A stretch of DNA of 64,000 bases from Microbacterium invictum (GTDB taxonomy: Bacteria > Actinomycetota > Actinomycetes > Actinomycetales > Microbacteriaceae). The translations under genes and the position numbers were made by a program. The stretch lies in contig NZ_JACIFH010000001.1 in the NCBI RefSeq assembly GCF_014197265.1, positions 1,240,001 through 1,304,000 on the forward strand, given 5' to 3'. The notes beneath the pieces were generated by a model. That model saw nothing but the letters and a program-made list of their open reading frames with translations. It was not told where the DNA came from and searched no databases. Positions 7,738 to 17,828 of the stretch are shown piece by piece (position 1 is the first letter of the stretch; each line of letters begins with the position of its first letter).

Positions 7738-8421
7738 TCATGACGGGGGTCTGCGGTCCTTCACCGTCGATGCGTAGACGTCGTCGTACTCCTGCGCGCC
7801 GAGCCGCTGCAGCGCGACCATGATCTCGTCGGTCACCGATCGCAGCACGTAGCGGTCGGACTCCATTCCGGCGAAGCGGGAGAAGTCCAGCGGCTCGCCG
7901 ATGATCATTCCCACGCGGCCGATGCGCGGAACCGGGCGGCCGATCGGCATGATGGCCCCGGTGTCGACCATCACGACCGGGATCACCGGGACGCGGGCCT
8001 CGAGCGCCATGCGCGCCAGCCCGGTGCGACCCCGGTAGAGCTTGCCGTCGGGACTGCGGGTGCCTTCGGGGTAGATCCCGAGCAGGCTCCCGGAGCCGAG
8101 CACCTGCAGGCCGGTGTTGAGCGAGTCCTCCGACGCCTTGCCGCCGGTGCGGTCGATCGCGATCTGGCCCGTCGCCTTCATGAACATCCGGGTCGCCCAG
8201 CCCTTGATGCCCTTGCCGGTGAAATAGTCGCTCTTGGCGAGGAACGACATCGGCCGGTCGATCATCAGCGGCAGGAAGACCGAGTCGCTGACCGACAGGT
8301 GATTGCTGGCGAGGATCCCCGGACCCGAAGCGGGGATGTTCGTCCGGCCCACGATCCACGGCCGGAAGATCGCCTTCACGATCGGTCCGATCACGATGTA
8401 CTTCATGAACCAGTAGAACAT
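7738..8421 (-). CDS. 1-acyl-sn-glycerol-3-phosphate acyltransferase (PlsC-like)
   Basis: A 227-residue membrane-associated acyltransferase that would add the second acyl chain to lysophosphatidic acid or a related lysolipid. It has the HX4D-type catalytic block in the form NHLSVSDS (about residues 40-47), then GIYPEGTRSPDG (about 115-126) for acceptor binding and VPVIPVVMVDTG further on. A hydrophobic N-terminus (MFYWFMKYIVIGPIVKAIF) anchors it. It starts three bases after the glucokinase stop and is presumably cotranscribed with it. Note that Ser takes the place of the usual His in the NHxSxxD motif only if the block is aligned differently, since the essential His and Asp are both present. 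Confidence 0.88.
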   Translation of the reverse strand: MFYWFMKYIVIGPIVKAIFRPWIVGRTNIPASGPGILASNHLSVSDSVFLPLMIDRPMSFLAKSDYFTGKGIKGWATRMFMKATGQIAIDRTGGKASEDSLNTGLQVLGSGSLLGIYPEGTRSPDGKLYRGRTGLARMALEARVPVIPVVMVDTGAIMPIGRPVPRIGRVGMIIGEPLDFSRFAGMESDRYVLRSVTDEIMVALQRLGAQEYDDVYASTVKDRRPPS

Positions 8422-8424
8422 CGG

Positions 8425-9360
8425 CTACCCCCGGATGTGGGCCAGGTCTGCGACGCCGATGAGGCCGGCGTCGTTTCCGAGCGTAGCGATGGCGAAGGAT
8501 GCCACGGGGCGCGCGCCGTGGCCCGGGAGCGCCGTGGCGTACGCGGCCTTGACCGGTTCGAGCAGCCGGTCGCCGAGGCTGGCGACCCCGCCGCCGATGA
8601 CGAACAGGTCGGGGTCGAGGACCGCCTGGAACTCGCCGCAGGCCTCGCCGAGGGCCGTCGCCACGCGGTGGATGGCCTCGAGGGCACCGGCATCCCCCGC
8701 CTGGACGAGACGTTCCATCTCGGCGCCCGGGATGACCCCTTCGGCCGTGCGCGCGTCGGCCAGAGCGGCGCCGATGCCGCCCGCATCGGCGATCTCGTTC
8801 GCCTCGCGCTGCAGGGCGCGGCCCGACGCGTACTGCTCGAGGCAGCCCAGCTGTCCGCAGCCGCAGGGGCGCCCGCCGCGGATGAAGCGGATGTGGCCCA
8901 GCTCGCCGCCGATGCCGTTGCCGCCGATCAGCAGCTCGCCGCCGATGATGACGGCGCCGCCCACGCCGGTGCCGAGCGTCAGCATCGTCATGTTCGCGGA
9001 GCCCCGCCCGGCGCCGAAGCGGTACTCGCCCCAGCCGGCCGCGTTGGCGTCGTTCTCGAGGGTGACGGGGCGGCCGATGCGCTGCTCGAGCTCTGCGCGC
9101 AGCGGCTCGTCGTGCCAGTCGATGTTGGGGGCGTGGATGATCACCGAGCGGGTCGCGTCGATGAACCCGGCCGCGGCGACGCCGACGGCGTGGATCTCAT
9201 GGCGCTCGGCGAGGGCCCCGACCATCTCGGCGACGGCATCGGCCAGCGCAGCCGGCGCTTTCGGGGTCGACACCCGCAGCCGCTCCATGATCGTGCCGTC
9301 CTCTGCCACGACGCCACCGGCGATCTTGGTGCCCCCGATGTCGATGCCGACGTTGCGCAC
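8425..9360 (-). CDS. glk: ROK-family glucokinase
   Basis: ATP-dependent phosphorylation of glucose to glucose 6-phosphate in the cytosol. The protein (311 residues from the chosen start) opens VRNVGIDIGGTKIAGG, the ATP-binding DxGGTK motif. It continues with ENDANAAGWGEYRFGAG, GTGVGGAVI, GELGHIRF and the zinc-binding ROK signature CGCGQLGCLEQYASG. I chose GTG at 9360 because AGAGGAG stands immediately upstream and the family motif begins right after it; an in-frame ATG at 9444 would add 28 unconserved residues. A TAGACT -10 (plus-strand AGTCTA 9402-9407) lies upstream. It shares a divergent promoter region with the acyl-CoA synthetase gene. Confidence 0.92.
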   Translation of the reverse strand: MRNVGIDIGGTKIAGGVVAEDGTIMERLRVSTPKAPAALADAVAEMVGALAERHEIHAVGVAAAGFIDATRSVIIHAPNIDWHDEPLRAELEQRIGRPVTLENDANAAGWGEYRFGAGRGSANMTMLTLGTGVGGAVIIGGELLIGGNGIGGELGHIRFIRGGRPCGCGQLGCLEQYASGRALQREANEIADAGGIGAALADARTAEGVIPGAEMERLVQAGDAGALEAIHRVATALGEACGEFQAVLDPDLFVIGGGVASLGDRLLEPVKAAYATALPGHGARPVASFAIATLGNDAGLIGVADLAHIRG

Positions 9361-9401
9361 GCCACTCCTCTCCGTCGTCGCGGATGGTGCGACAACCCTG
9401 A

Positions 9402-9407
9402 AGTCTA
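9402..9407 (-). promoter_or_regulatory. -10 box of the glk promoter
   Basis: Minus-strand TAGACT about 42 bases before the glk GTG start, leaving a short leader that contains the AGAGGAG ribosome site. No convincing -35 was identified. Confidence 0.45.
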
Positions 9408-9501
9408 GTGCGCTGCCGAACCCATCCGCAGGCGGCGCGGTCACGCGCGGCCCGTCCCGCGACGAGCGGACTGAGACCGGTATTCGGGCCGGACCGGCAG
9501 G

Positions 9502-9507
9502 TAGACT
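9502..9507 (+). promoter_or_regulatory. -10 box of the acyl-CoA synthetase promoter
   Basis: TAGACT lies 53 bases before the ATG at 9561, and the leader carries an AAAGGAG ribosome site at 9544-9550. No strong -35 is visible. Confidence 0.45.
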
Positions 9508-9560
9508 CGGGGCAACCCGAAGCCACCTGGCCCCACCGGTACCAAAGGAGTTGCCGCCTC

Positions 9561-11399
9561 ATGAGCGCCGTACAGTTCGAAGTCCCCGCCATCGTCCCCC
9601 CGGACCCGCAGGCGGGTGTCGCCGATCTGCTCGTGGAGCGGGTCAAGAGCACACCCTCCCTGGCGCTGTTCGCCGTCCCCGACGGTGAGGGCTGGCGCGA
9701 CATCACGGCTGCCGAGTTCGAGCGCGACGTCATCGCCCTGGCCAAGGGCTTCGCCGCCGCCGGCATCGAGCCCGGCGACAAGGTCGGCTTCATCGCCCGC
9801 ACCACCTACGAGTGGTCACTGGTCGACTTCGCGCTGTTCTACGCCGGCGCCGTGATGGTCCCGATCTACGAGACGAGCTCGCCCGCCCAGGTCAGCTGGA
9901 TCCTGTCGGACTCCGGCGCGATCGCGGTCGTCGCCGAGTCGGCCGACCACGCCGCCCGCATCGCCGAGATCCGCTCGGAGGTGCCGCTGGTCCGCGAGGT
10001 GTGGACCATGGCATCCGGTGACCTCGACACGCTGCGCGGCAAGGGTGCCGAGGTCGGCGACGAAGAGATCGCCCGGCGCCGCCAGCTCGCCGTCGGCAGC
10101 GACATCGCGACGCTCATCTACACCTCGGGGTCGACCGGTCGGCCGAAGGGCTGCGTGCTCACGCACAGCAACTTCGTCGAGCTGTCGCGCAACTCCGCCA
10201 AGGCGCTCAAGGAAGTCCTCGACGCGCCCGGCGGCGCCTCGACCCTGCTGTTCATCACCACGGCGCACGTGTTCGCGCGGTTCATCTCGATCCTCAACAT
10301 CCACGCCGGTGTGAAGACGGGCCACCAGCCCGACACGAAGCACCTGCTGCCGGCGCTGGGCTCGTTCAAGCCGACCTATCTGCTGGCCGTGCCGCGCGTG
10401 TTCGAGAAGGTCTACAACTCGGCCGAGCAGAAGGCCGAGGCCGGTGGCAAGGGCAAGATCTTCCGCGCCGCGGCGGCCACGGCCGTGCAGCATTCGCAGC
10501 TGCTCGAAGACGGCAAGAAGATCCCGTTCGGCATGAAGATCAAGTTCGCCCTGTTCGACAAGCTCGTCTACAGCAAGCTGCGCACCGCCATGGGCGGCCG
10601 CGTGACATACGCCGTGTCGGGCTCGGCCCCGCTCGGCCCGCGCCTGGGTCACTTCTTCCACAGCCTCGGCGTCACGATCCTCGAGGGGTACGGCCTGACC
10701 GAGACCACGGCACCGGCGACGGTGAACCTGGCCACCAAGTCGAAGATCGGCACCGTCGGACCGGCGCTTCCCGGTGTCGGCGTCCGCCTCGCCGAGGACG
10801 GCGAGGTCGAGGTGCGCGGCATCAACGTCTTCAAGGAGTACTGGCAGAATCCCGAGGCGACGGCGGCGACGTTCGACGGCGACTGGTTCAAGACCGGAGA
10901 CATCGGCTCGTTCGACGACGAGGGCTTCCTCACGATCACGGGCCGCAAGAAGGAGATCATCGTCACTGCCGGCGGCAAGAACGTCGCCCCGGCCGCGCTC
11001 GAAGACCCGATCCGCGGCAACCCGGTCGTCGGCCAGGTCGTCGTCGTCGGCGACCAGAAGCCGTTCATCGCGGCGCTGATCACCCTCGACTCCGAGATGC
11101 TGCCGACGTGGCTGGGTAACAACGGCCTGCCCGCCGACATGTCGCTGGCGGATGCCGCGAACAACGCCTCGGTGCGCGCCGAGGTCCAGCGGGCGATCGA
11201 CATCGCCAACAAGAACGTGTCGCGCGCAGAGTCGATCCGCAAGTTCACGATCCTCGACACCGAGTGGACCGAGGACAGCGGACACCTGACCCCGAAGCTG
11301 TCGATCAAGCGCAATGTGATCCTCGACGACTTCGCCGGTCACATCGATGAGATCTACAACGTCGGCGTCAACACCACCAACGTCGCCCTGGGCGGCTGA
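9561..11399 (+). CDS. Long-chain fatty-acid--CoA ligase (AMP-binding, FadD15-like)
   Basis: A 612-residue adenylate-forming enzyme that activates long-chain fatty acids to acyl-CoA through an acyl-AMP intermediate. The P-loop-like motif IYTSGSTGRPKG is at about residues 187-198, LEGYGLTETTA at about 374-384, DWFKTGDIG and ITGRKKEIIVTAGGKNVAP in the C-terminal hinge. Length and the GKNVAP motif fit the FadD15/AMP-dependent long-chain ligase subgroup. The ATG at 9561 follows AAAGGAG at good spacing, and the longer frame from 9408 has no family similarity. It is divergent from glk and tail-to-tail with def. Confidence 0.93.
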   Translation: MSAVQFEVPAIVPPDPQAGVADLLVERVKSTPSLALFAVPDGEGWRDITAAEFERDVIALAKGFAAAGIEPGDKVGFIARTTYEWSLVDFALFYAGAVMVPIYETSSPAQVSWILSDSGAIAVVAESADHAARIAEIRSEVPLVREVWTMASGDLDTLRGKGAEVGDEEIARRRQLAVGSDIATLIYTSGSTGRPKGCVLTHSNFVELSRNSAKALKEVLDAPGGASTLLFITTAHVFARFISILNIHAGVKTGHQPDTKHLLPALGSFKPTYLLAVPRVFEKVYNSAEQKAEAGGKGKIFRAAAATAVQHSQLLEDGKKIPFGMKIKFALFDKLVYSKLRTAMGGRVTYAVSGSAPLGPRLGHFFHSLGVTILEGYGLTETTAPATVNLATKSKIGTVGPALPGVGVRLAEDGEVEVRGINVFKEYWQNPEATAATFDGDWFKTGDIGSFDDEGFLTITGRKKEIIVTAGGKNVAPAALEDPIRGNPVVGQVVVVGDQKPFIAALITLDSEMLPTWLGNNGLPADMSLADAANNASVRAEVQRAIDIANKNVSRAESIRKFTILDTEWTEDSGHLTPKLSIKRNVILDDFAGHIDEIYNVGVNTTNVALGG

Positions 11400-11414
11400 C
11401 CCGTCCGATTCAGG

Positions 11415-11444
11415 AGCCCCGGTCCACCGCGGTGGGCCGGGGCT
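11415..11444. terminator. Bidirectional hairpin between acyl-CoA synthetase and def
   Basis: AGCCCCGGTCCACC (11415-11428) pairs with GGTGGGCCGGGGCT (11431-11444) around a two-base loop; the T/G positions are near-complementary and the stem is very GC-rich. It lies 15 bp past the synthetase stop and 21 bp from the def stop, so it can end both convergent transcripts. No long T run. Confidence 0.65.
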
Positions 11445-11465
11445 TCGTCGTGGGCGGGGCCGGCG

Positions 11466-11954
11466 TCAGAACCAGTCGCTCTCGCGGACCTCGCGCATCG
11501 CGACCTTGCGATCCTCGGGCGTCAGACGCGACAGGTAGAGCATGCCGTCGAGATGGTCGCACTCGTGCTGCAGCGCCTGGGCCATCAGCCCGTCGCCCTC
11601 GAGGACGATCTCGTTGCCGTCGAGGTCGATTCCGGTGACCTTGGCATGGGGATGCCGGATCGCATCGTGCCATAGCCCGGGTACCGACAGGCATCCCTCG
11701 CCCACCGGCTCGGGCTCGCCCGACACCTCGAGCACGGGGTTGAGCACGTAGCCGATGTCACCGTCGATGTTGTAGCTGAACGCGCGCACGCCCACACCGA
11801 TCTGCGGCGCCGCGACGCCGGCGCGGCCGGGCGGGGTGACCGAGTCGATCAGATCCTGAACGAGCGCGCGCACGCCCTCGTCGATGGTCTCGATCGGCGC
11901 ACACGCGGCGCGCAGCACAGGGTCGCCGAAGAGGCGGATCTGCCGGACGGCCAT
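11466..11954 (-). CDS. def: Peptide deformylase
   Basis: Removes the N-formyl group from nascent proteins at the ribosome exit. The 162-residue protein has the three deformylase motifs: [12 protein letters not shown] (a GxGVAAPQ-type motif with Ala in place of the usual Leu context, about residues 44-55), EGCLSVPG (about 93-100) with the metal-binding Cys, and QHECDHLDG (about 135-143) with the HExxH His ligands. The gene overlaps the end of the upstream MinD-like gene by one base on the same strand. Actinobacteria often carry two def copies, and the other is not in this window. Confidence 0.95.
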   Translation of the reverse strand: MAVRQIRLFGDPVLRAACAPIETIDEGVRALVQDLIDSVTPPGRAGVAAPQIGVGVRAFSYNIDGDIGYVLNPVLEVSGEPEPVGEGCLSVPGLWHDAIRHPHAKVTGIDLDGNEIVLEGDGLMAQALQHECDHLDGMLYLSRLTPEDRKVAMREVRESDWF

Positions 11955-13414
11955 CAGGCCGGGACCTGCGCGCGCAGACCTTCGACCACGGCGGCCGCGA
12001 GATTGCGCGCGGCCAGACGTGTCGCGGGCTGCAGGTCCTTGAAGTTGATGGCGCTTCCGGCGGCGATGTGCGCGTCGTAGGGCATGCGCACGACGGTGCG
12101 GACCCGGCTGCGGAAGTGCGCCTCGAGCTCGTCGGCGCGCACCAGAGCGGTGCCGGGACGCGACGTGTTCAGCACGACGACAGCACCGCGGACCTGCTCG
12201 GCGAAGCCGTTGGTCTCGAGCCAGGTGAGGGTCTCGGCGGCCAGGCGTGCCTCGTCCACGCTGAGTCCGGCCACGATCACCATCTGGTCGGACAGCTCGA
12301 GGGTCGCCTCCATCACCGAGTGGACGATGCCCGTGCCGGTGTCGGTGAGTACGACCGAGTAGTAGTGCGCGGCGATCGCGGCGACGTCGTGATAGTCGCG
12401 GTCGTTGAACGCCTCGGAGACGCGCGGGTCGGAATCGGATGCCACGACGTCCAGTCGCGTCTCGTCGCGGGCGACGACGGCGGACAGGTCGTTGAACCCG
12501 ACCACTTCGCCGCGCATGCGCACGAGGTCACGGACGGTCTTGCCGCTGGTGCCGCCGATCCGCTCGGCCAGGGTGCCGCGGTCGGGGTTGGCGTCGACGG
12601 CGATGACACGGTCGTCGCGGGCGTCGGCCAGTGCCATGCCGAGCAGGGTCGTGACGGTCGTCTTGCCGACGCCGCCCTTGCGCGAGAGCACCGGGACGAA
12701 CCGGGCCCCGCCGTTCAGTGGTGCGGCGATGCGGTGGTCCAGCTCCTTGCGGGCCCGCGCCCGCTTGCCGTCACCGAGGTTCACCTTGCGCGCGGTGACC
12801 GTGTAGACGAAGTGCTGCCACGCGCCCTCGGGCTCGGGACGCACGCGCTGCGACGGCTCGAGCAGACGGTCGGCGGTCAGCAGGTCGCTGGTCTCGCGGT
12901 CCGCCTCGAACTCGCCGAGCCGGCGCGACTGCAGCGCGACATCGGCCGTGCGGGGGTTGCGGATCCGCTCCACGGCGTGCCTCTCGTCGCTGTCGTGGTG
13001 GAACGCCGCGCGCCTGGTCGCCGGAAGCGCTCCGGTCGAGGTGTCCTCGACCACATCGGCGTCGACGGTGTCGCCGGTGCCGCGTGTGCTCTCGGCGATG
13101 GTCGCCTCGGCGGCGTCGTCCTCGAGCACCTCAGCGGTGTACGTCTCCCCCGTGTACGGCTCGGCGGTGATCGGCTCGTCCTCGACCGCGGCATCCTCGA
13201 TCGCAGCGCTCGTGCGTGCGTCGTCGGCCACCGCGACCGAGACGTCGTCGTCGACGAGGTCGTCGTCCTCGGCGCCCAGCGGCGGCAGTGTCACGTCGAC
13301 CTGCGCGGTGGCGCCGTCGGTGATGCCGAAGGCAGCGGTGTCGAGGTTGCCGGTGCTGGCGAGCACGCCGTTCTCGGCCTCGTCGGGCACGTTGTCATTT
13401 CGGTCAGGCGTCAC
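11954..13414 (-). CDS. MinD/ParA-superfamily ATPase with long acidic N-terminal region
   Basis: A protein of about 486 residues. The N-terminal approximately 200 residues are acidic and low in complexity (rich in Asp, Glu, Ala, Thr) and probably disordered. The C-terminal approximately 260 residues form a deviant-Walker ATPase: [39 protein letters not shown] and a [11 protein letters not shown] switch region. Similar proteins near ESX loci or with CpaE-like roles position or power membrane machinery, but no such partner is adjacent here, so its job is unassigned. I start at GTG 13414, which has GGAGAGAG upstream; GTG 13429 would add five residues. Confidence 0.8.
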   Translation of the reverse strand: MTPDRNDNVPDEAENGVLASTGNLDTAAFGITDGATAQVDVTLPPLGAEDDDLVDDDVSVAVADDARTSAAIEDAAVEDEPITAEPYTGETYTAEVLEDDAAEATIAESTRGTGDTVDADVVEDTSTGALPATRRAAFHHDSDERHAVERIRNPRTADVALQSRRLGEFEADRETSDLLTADRLLEPSQRVRPEPEGAWQHFVYTVTARKVNLGDGKRARARKELDHRIAAPLNGGARFVPVLSRKGGVGKTTVTTLLGMALADARDDRVIAVDANPDRGTLAERIGGTSGKTVRDLVRMRGEVVGFNDLSAVVARDETRLDVVASDSDPRVSEAFNDRDYHDVAAIAAHYYSVVLTDTGTGIVHSVMEATLELSDQMVIVAGLSVDEARLAAETLTWLETNGFAEQVRGAVVVLNTSRPGTALVRADELEAHFRSRVRTVVRMPYDAHIAAGSAINFKDLQPATRLAARNLAAAVVEGLRAQVPA

Positions 13415-13460
13415 AGCTGCTCTCTCCACGTCTCAGGGCGCGCACGCCCGACGCTCCAGA

Positions 13461-16400
13461 TTAGTCCGTGGGCTTCACCACGAGCAAAAGGTCGCCGGCT
13501 TCGACGGGCGCGGTCTCGGCGATCGCGAGCCGTTCGACGGTGCCGTCGACGGGGGCGGTGATGGCCGCCTCCATCTTCATCGCTTCGATGGATGCCACCG
13601 GCTGACCCGCTTTGACGGTGTCGCCGACGTCGACCTTCAGCGTCACGACGCCCGAGAACGGCGCGGCGACCTGGCCCGGCTTGGACGTGTCAGCCTTCTC
13701 GGCCTGACGCGCCTGGACCTCGACCGAACGGTCGCGGACGAACACCGGGCGCAGCTGACCGTTGAGGGTCGTCATCACGGTGCGCATGCCCTTGTCGTCG
13801 ACCTCGCCGATCGCCTCGAGCCCGAAGAACAGCTGCACGCCGCGCTCGAGCTCGACCACGTGCTCGGTGCCGGGCACCATGCCGTACAGGTAGTCGGCGG
13901 TGTCGAGCATGCTGAGGTCACCGTAGGTCTCGCGAACCTCCCGGAATGCCCGCGTCGGCGCCGGGAACAGCAGGCGGTTGAGCATGTCGCGGCGCTCCGC
14001 CGACTCGGCGCCCAGCGCTGCGGACTCTTCGTCGGTCAGCTCGGTGATCCCCACCCTGACCTCGCGGCCGGCGAGGACCTTGGTGCGGAACGGTTCGGGC
14101 CACCCACCGGGCAGGTCACCCAGCTCCCCAGCCATGAAGCCGACGACCGAGTCGGGCACGTCGTACTTGTGCGGATTGGCCTCGAAGTCGGCGGGGTCGG
14201 CCTTCACTGCCGCCAGGTGCAGCGCGAGGTCGCCGACGACCTTCGACGACGGGGTGACCTTGGGCACGCGGCCGAGGATGTCGTTCGCGGCGGCGTACAT
14301 GTCCTCGATGAGCTCGAAGTCGTCCGCCAGCCCGAGCGCGATGGCCTGCTGACGCAGGTTCGACAGCTGGCCGCCCGGGATCTCGTGGTGGTACACGCGG
14401 CCGGTGGGGCCGGGCAGGCCCGACTCGAACGGCCGGTATATGTGGCGCACCGCCTCCCAGTACGGCTCCAGATCCGTGACCGCCGCCAGGTCGAGGCCGG
14501 TGTCGCGGTCGGTGTGCGACAGCGAGGCCACCAGGGCCGACAGCGAGGGCTGGCTCGTGGTGCCCGCCATGGGCGCAGAGGCCGCGTCCACGGCATCCGC
14601 CCCCGCAGCACTCGCGGCGAGCAGGGTGGCAAGCTGTCCGCCGGCGGTGTCGTGGGTGTGGACGTGGACCGGAAGGTCGAACCGCTCGCGCAGCGCCGTG
14701 ACGAGGGTCGTCGCGGCGGCCGGCCGCAGAAGCCCGGCCATGTCCTTGATCGCCAGCACGTGCGCACCGGCGTCGACGATCTGCTCCGCGAGGCCCAGGT
14801 AGTAGTCCAGCGTGTAGAGATCTTCGCCCGGCGAGAGCAGGTCGCCGGTGTAGCAGAGGGCGACCTCGGCCACCGCCGTGCCGGTGTTCAGGACCGCGTC
14901 GATCGCGGGCCGCATCTGGTTCACGTCGTTGAGCGCGTCGAAGATGCGGAAGATGTCGACCCCGGATGCCGCGGCCTCGGCCACGAACGCGTCGGTCACC
15001 TGCGTGGGGTAGGGCGTGTAGCCGACGGTGTTGCGGCCGCGCAGGAGCATCTGGATGGCCACGTTCGGCAGAGCCTGGCGCAGTGCGTCGAGACGCTCCC
15101 AGGGGTCCTCGCCGAGGAACCGCAGCGCGACGTCGTAGGTGGCCCCGCCCCACGCCTCCACGGACAGCAACTGCGGGGTCAGCCGGGCCACGTACGGCGC
15201 GGCGGTGACGAGGTCCTTCGTGCGGACGCGCGTGGCCAGCAGGGACTGGTGCGCGTCGCGGAATGTGGTCTCGGTGACGGCGAGGGCCGTCTGCTCGCGC
15301 AGGGCCTTCGCGAAGCCGGCGGGGCCGAGCTCGAGCAGGCGCTGGCGCGAACCGGGAACGGGCTCGGCAGTGCGGTCGATCGTGGGGAGCTTGGATGCCG
15401 GGTCGACCGACACCGGGTTCTCTCCGTGCGGCCGGTTGACGGTGACGTCGGCCAGCCACGAGACGATCTTCGTGCCGCGGTCCTTCGACTCGCGGCCGTT
15501 GACCAGATCGGGCCGCTCGTCGATGAACGCCGTGCTGAGGTCGCCCGCGATGAACGCCGGGTCGTCGAGCACGCGCTGCAGGAACGGGATGTTGGTGGAG
15601 ACGCCGCGGATGCGGAACTCGGCAAGGGCCCGGCGCGAGCGCTGCACGGCGGCGGCGAAGTCACGGCCGCGGCAGGTGAGCTTGGTGAGCATGGAGTCGA
15701 AGTGCGGGCTGACCTGCGAGCCGGCGGCGGTCGTCCCGCCGTCGAGGCGGATGCCGGCGCCGCCGGGCGACCGGTAGGTGGTGATCTTGCCGGTGTCGGG
15801 CCGGAATCCCTGGGCGGGGTCCTCGGTCGTGATGCGGCACTGCAGGGCGGCGCCGCGCAGGTGGATGTCCTCTTGCCGCAGCCCGAGCTCGTCGAGGGTC
15901 TGGCCGGCGGCGATGCGCATCTGCGACTGGACGAGGTCGACGTCGGTCACTTCTTCGGTGACGGTGTGCTCGACCTGGATGCGCGGGTTCATCTCGATGA
16001 AGACGAACTCGCCGGTGCGGGGGCCGGCGGTCTCGAGCAGGAACTCGACGGTGCCGGCGTTCTCGTAGCCGATCGACTTCGCGAAGGCGATGGCGTGTGC
16101 GTGGAGCGCGTCGCGGACGTCGGGTTCCAGGTGGGGGGCCGGGGCGATCTCGACGACCTTCTGGTGGCGGCGCTGCACCGAGCAGTCGCGCTCGAACAGG
16201 TGCACGGTGTGCCCGGTCTTGTCGGCGAGGATCTGCACCTCGACGTGACGCGGCCGCTGCACCGCCTGCTCGAGGAACACCCGGGCGTCGCCGAATGCGC
16301 TGCCGGCTTCGCGCATCGCCTCGGCGAGGGCGGGCGCCAGCTGCTCGGGCGTGGCGACGCGGCGCATCCCGCGCCCGCCACCGCCGGCGACGGCTTTGAC

Positions 16401-16868
16401 GAAGATGGGGAAGCCGATGTCGGCGGCCTGCGAGACGAGCAGATCGACGTCGTCCGACGCCTGGGTCGACCGCAGCACCGGCACGCCGGCGGCGATGGCG
16501 TGCTCCTTCGCGGTGACCTTGTTGCCGGCCATCTCCAGCGCGCCCTCGGGCGGACCGATGAAGGCGATACCGATCTCAGCCGCTTTGGCGGCCAGCTCCG
16601 GGTTCTCAGAGAGGAACCCGTAGCCCGGGTAGATGGCATCCGCCCCGCTCTCGGTCGCGACGCGGATGATCTCGTCGACATCGAGGTAAGCGCGCACCGG
16701 GTGACCCCGCTCGCCGATCTGGTAGGCCTCGTCCGCCTTGAGCCGGTGCAGCGAATAGCGATCCTCGTAGGGGAAGACCGCGACCGTGCGCGCCCCGAGT
16801 TCGAAGGCCGCGCGGAATGCGCGGATCGCGATTTCGCCGCGATTGGCCACCAGGATCTTGCGGAACAT
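13461..16868 (-). CDS. pyc: Pyruvate carboxylase
   Basis: Biotin-dependent anaplerotic enzyme converting pyruvate, bicarbonate and ATP to oxaloacetate. At 1135 residues it is full length: biotin carboxylase domain from MFRKILVANRGEIAIR (residues 1-450, with GGGGRGMR and FIEMNPRIQVEHTVTEEV), carboxyltransferase domain (GGATYDVALRFLGEDPWERL, LRGRNTVGY, HVHTHDT metal site, about 525-800), and the C-terminal biotinyl domain with the lysine in EAMKMEA near residue 1095. ATG 16868 is chosen because it has AAGAGGTG upstream and begins the family motif; the frame continues to 16934 without similarity. It is divergent from the ParA gene. Confidence 0.97.
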   Translation of the reverse strand: MFRKILVANRGEIAIRAFRAAFELGARTVAVFPYEDRYSLHRLKADEAYQIGERGHPVRAYLDVDEIIRVATESGADAIYPGYGFLSENPELAAKAAEIGIAFIGPPEGALEMAGNKVTAKEHAIAAGVPVLRSTQASDDVDLLVSQAADIGFPIFVKAVAGGGGRGMRRVATPEQLAPALAEAMREAGSAFGDARVFLEQAVQRPRHVEVQILADKTGHTVHLFERDCSVQRRHQKVVEIAPAPHLEPDVRDALHAHAIAFAKSIGYENAGTVEFLLETAGPRTGEFVFIEMNPRIQVEHTVTEEVTDVDLVQSQMRIAAGQTLDELGLRQEDIHLRGAALQCRITTEDPAQGFRPDTGKITTYRSPGGAGIRLDGGTTAAGSQVSPHFDSMLTKLTCRGRDFAAAVQRSRRALAEFRIRGVSTNIPFLQRVLDDPAFIAGDLSTAFIDERPDLVNGRESKDRGTKIVSWLADVTVNRPHGENPVSVDPASKLPTIDRTAEPVPGSRQRLLELGPAGFAKALREQTALAVTETTFRDAHQSLLATRVRTKDLVTAAPYVARLTPQLLSVEAWGGATYDVALRFLGEDPWERLDALRQALPNVAIQMLLRGRNTVGYTPYPTQVTDAFVAEAAASGVDIFRIFDALNDVNQMRPAIDAVLNTGTAVAEVALCYTGDLLSPGEDLYTLDYYLGLAEQIVDAGAHVLAIKDMAGLLRPAAATTLVTALRERFDLPVHVHTHDTAGGQLATLLAASAAGADAVDAASAPMAGTTSQPSLSALVASLSHTDRDTGLDLAAVTDLEPYWEAVRHIYRPFESGLPGPTGRVYHHEIPGGQLSNLRQQAIALGLADDFELIEDMYAAANDILGRVPKVTPSSKVVGDLALHLAAVKADPADFEANPHKYDVPDSVVGFMAGELGDLPGGWPEPFRTKVLAGREVRVGITELTDEESAALGAESAERRDMLNRLLFPAPTRAFREVRETYGDLSMLDTADYLYGMVPGTEHVVELERGVQLFFGLEAIGEVDDKGMRTVMTTLNGQLRPVFVRDRSVEVQARQAEKADTSKPGQVAAPFSGVVTLKVDVGDTVKAGQPVASIEAMKMEAAITAPVDGTVERLAIAETAPVEAGDLLLVVKPTD

Positions 16869-16962
16869 GCTCACCTCTTGAGATGCCAGGGCGCCTCTGC
16901 GTCGGGTCGCCGTGCGCGTGCTGAGTACCTTCACAGCCTAGGGGAAGGTAACGTAGAGCCTC

Positions 16963-17772
16963 GTGCACGTACTCTCCGTCAGCTCGCTGAAGGGCGGCGT
17001 CGGCAAGACGACCGTAACCCTCGGGCTCGCCTCTGCGGCGTTCGCCCGTGGGGTGCGGACCCTCGTCGTCGACCTCGACCCGCAGTCCGACGTGTCTACG
17101 GGCATGGACATCCAGGTCGCCGGCCGCCTCAATGTGGCCGATGTCCTCGCGAACCCGAAGGAGAAGGTCGTCCGTCAGGCGATCACTTCGAGCGGGTGGG
17201 CGAAGGTGCATCCGGGCACCATCGACGTCATGATCGGCAGTCCGTCGGCGATCAACTTCGACGGCCCGCACCCGAGCGTCCGCGATGTGTGGAAGCTCGA
17301 AGAGGCCCTCGCGACGATCGAGAGCGAGTACGACCTCGTGCTCATCGACTGCGCGCCATCGCTGAACGCACTCACGCGCACGGCGTGGGCGGCCTCGGAC
17401 CGGGTGGTCGTCGTCACCGAGCCGGGCCTGTTCTCGGTCGCCGCCGCCGACCGCGCGCTGCGGGCGATCGAGGAGATCCGCCGCGGCCTCTCCCCCCGTC
17501 TGCAGCCGCTGGGCATCGTCGTCAACCGCGTGCGCCCGCAGTCGATCGAGCACCAGTTCCGCATCAAGGAGCTGCGCGACATGTTCGGCCCGCTGGTGCT
17601 CTCACCCCAGCTGCCCGAGCGCACCTCACTGCAGCAGGCGCAGGGCGCGGCCAAGCCGCTGCACATCTGGCCCGGCGACTCCGCTCAGGAGCTCGCGGCC
17701 GACTTCGACTCGCTGCTGGACCGCGTGCTGCGCACCGGCCGGATCGCCGGCACCGGCGAAGCCCGCGCCTGA
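16963..17772 (+). CDS. ParA-family ATPase
   Basis: A 269-residue ParA/Soj-type ATPase that uses ATP-driven DNA binding to move or place cargo. Deviant Walker [17 protein letters not shown] is at about residues 7-22, VDLDPQSDVSTGMDI at about 38-52 and LIDCAPSLNALT at about 126-137. No ParB partner is adjacent, so it is more likely an orphan ParA (cell-pole or division placement) than the chromosomal parAB pair. The next genes are the two MerR regulators and the FHA protein, a division-linked cluster in Corynebacterium and Mycobacterium. The GTG start has TAACGT about eight bases upstream and no obvious ribosome site. Confidence 0.9.
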   Translation: MHVLSVSSLKGGVGKTTVTLGLASAAFARGVRTLVVDLDPQSDVSTGMDIQVAGRLNVADVLANPKEKVVRQAITSSGWAKVHPGTIDVMIGSPSAINFDGPHPSVRDVWKLEEALATIESEYDLVLIDCAPSLNALTRTAWAASDRVVVVTEPGLFSVAAADRALRAIEEIRRGLSPRLQPLGIVVNRVRPQSIEHQFRIKELRDMFGPLVLSPQLPERTSLQQAQGAAKPLHIWPGDSAQELAADFDSLLDRVLRTGRIAGTGEARA

Positions 17773-17828
17773 GCCGGTCCGGTTCGCGCCGAGTTCGGGC
17801 CGGACACGCGCCTCACAGTGCGTCCGAG

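Noticed and set aside
16963-17772. Chromosomal parA of a parAB pair near the origin
   Set aside because: No parB, parS sites, gidB or dnaA-type neighbours are present; it is more likely an orphan ParA.
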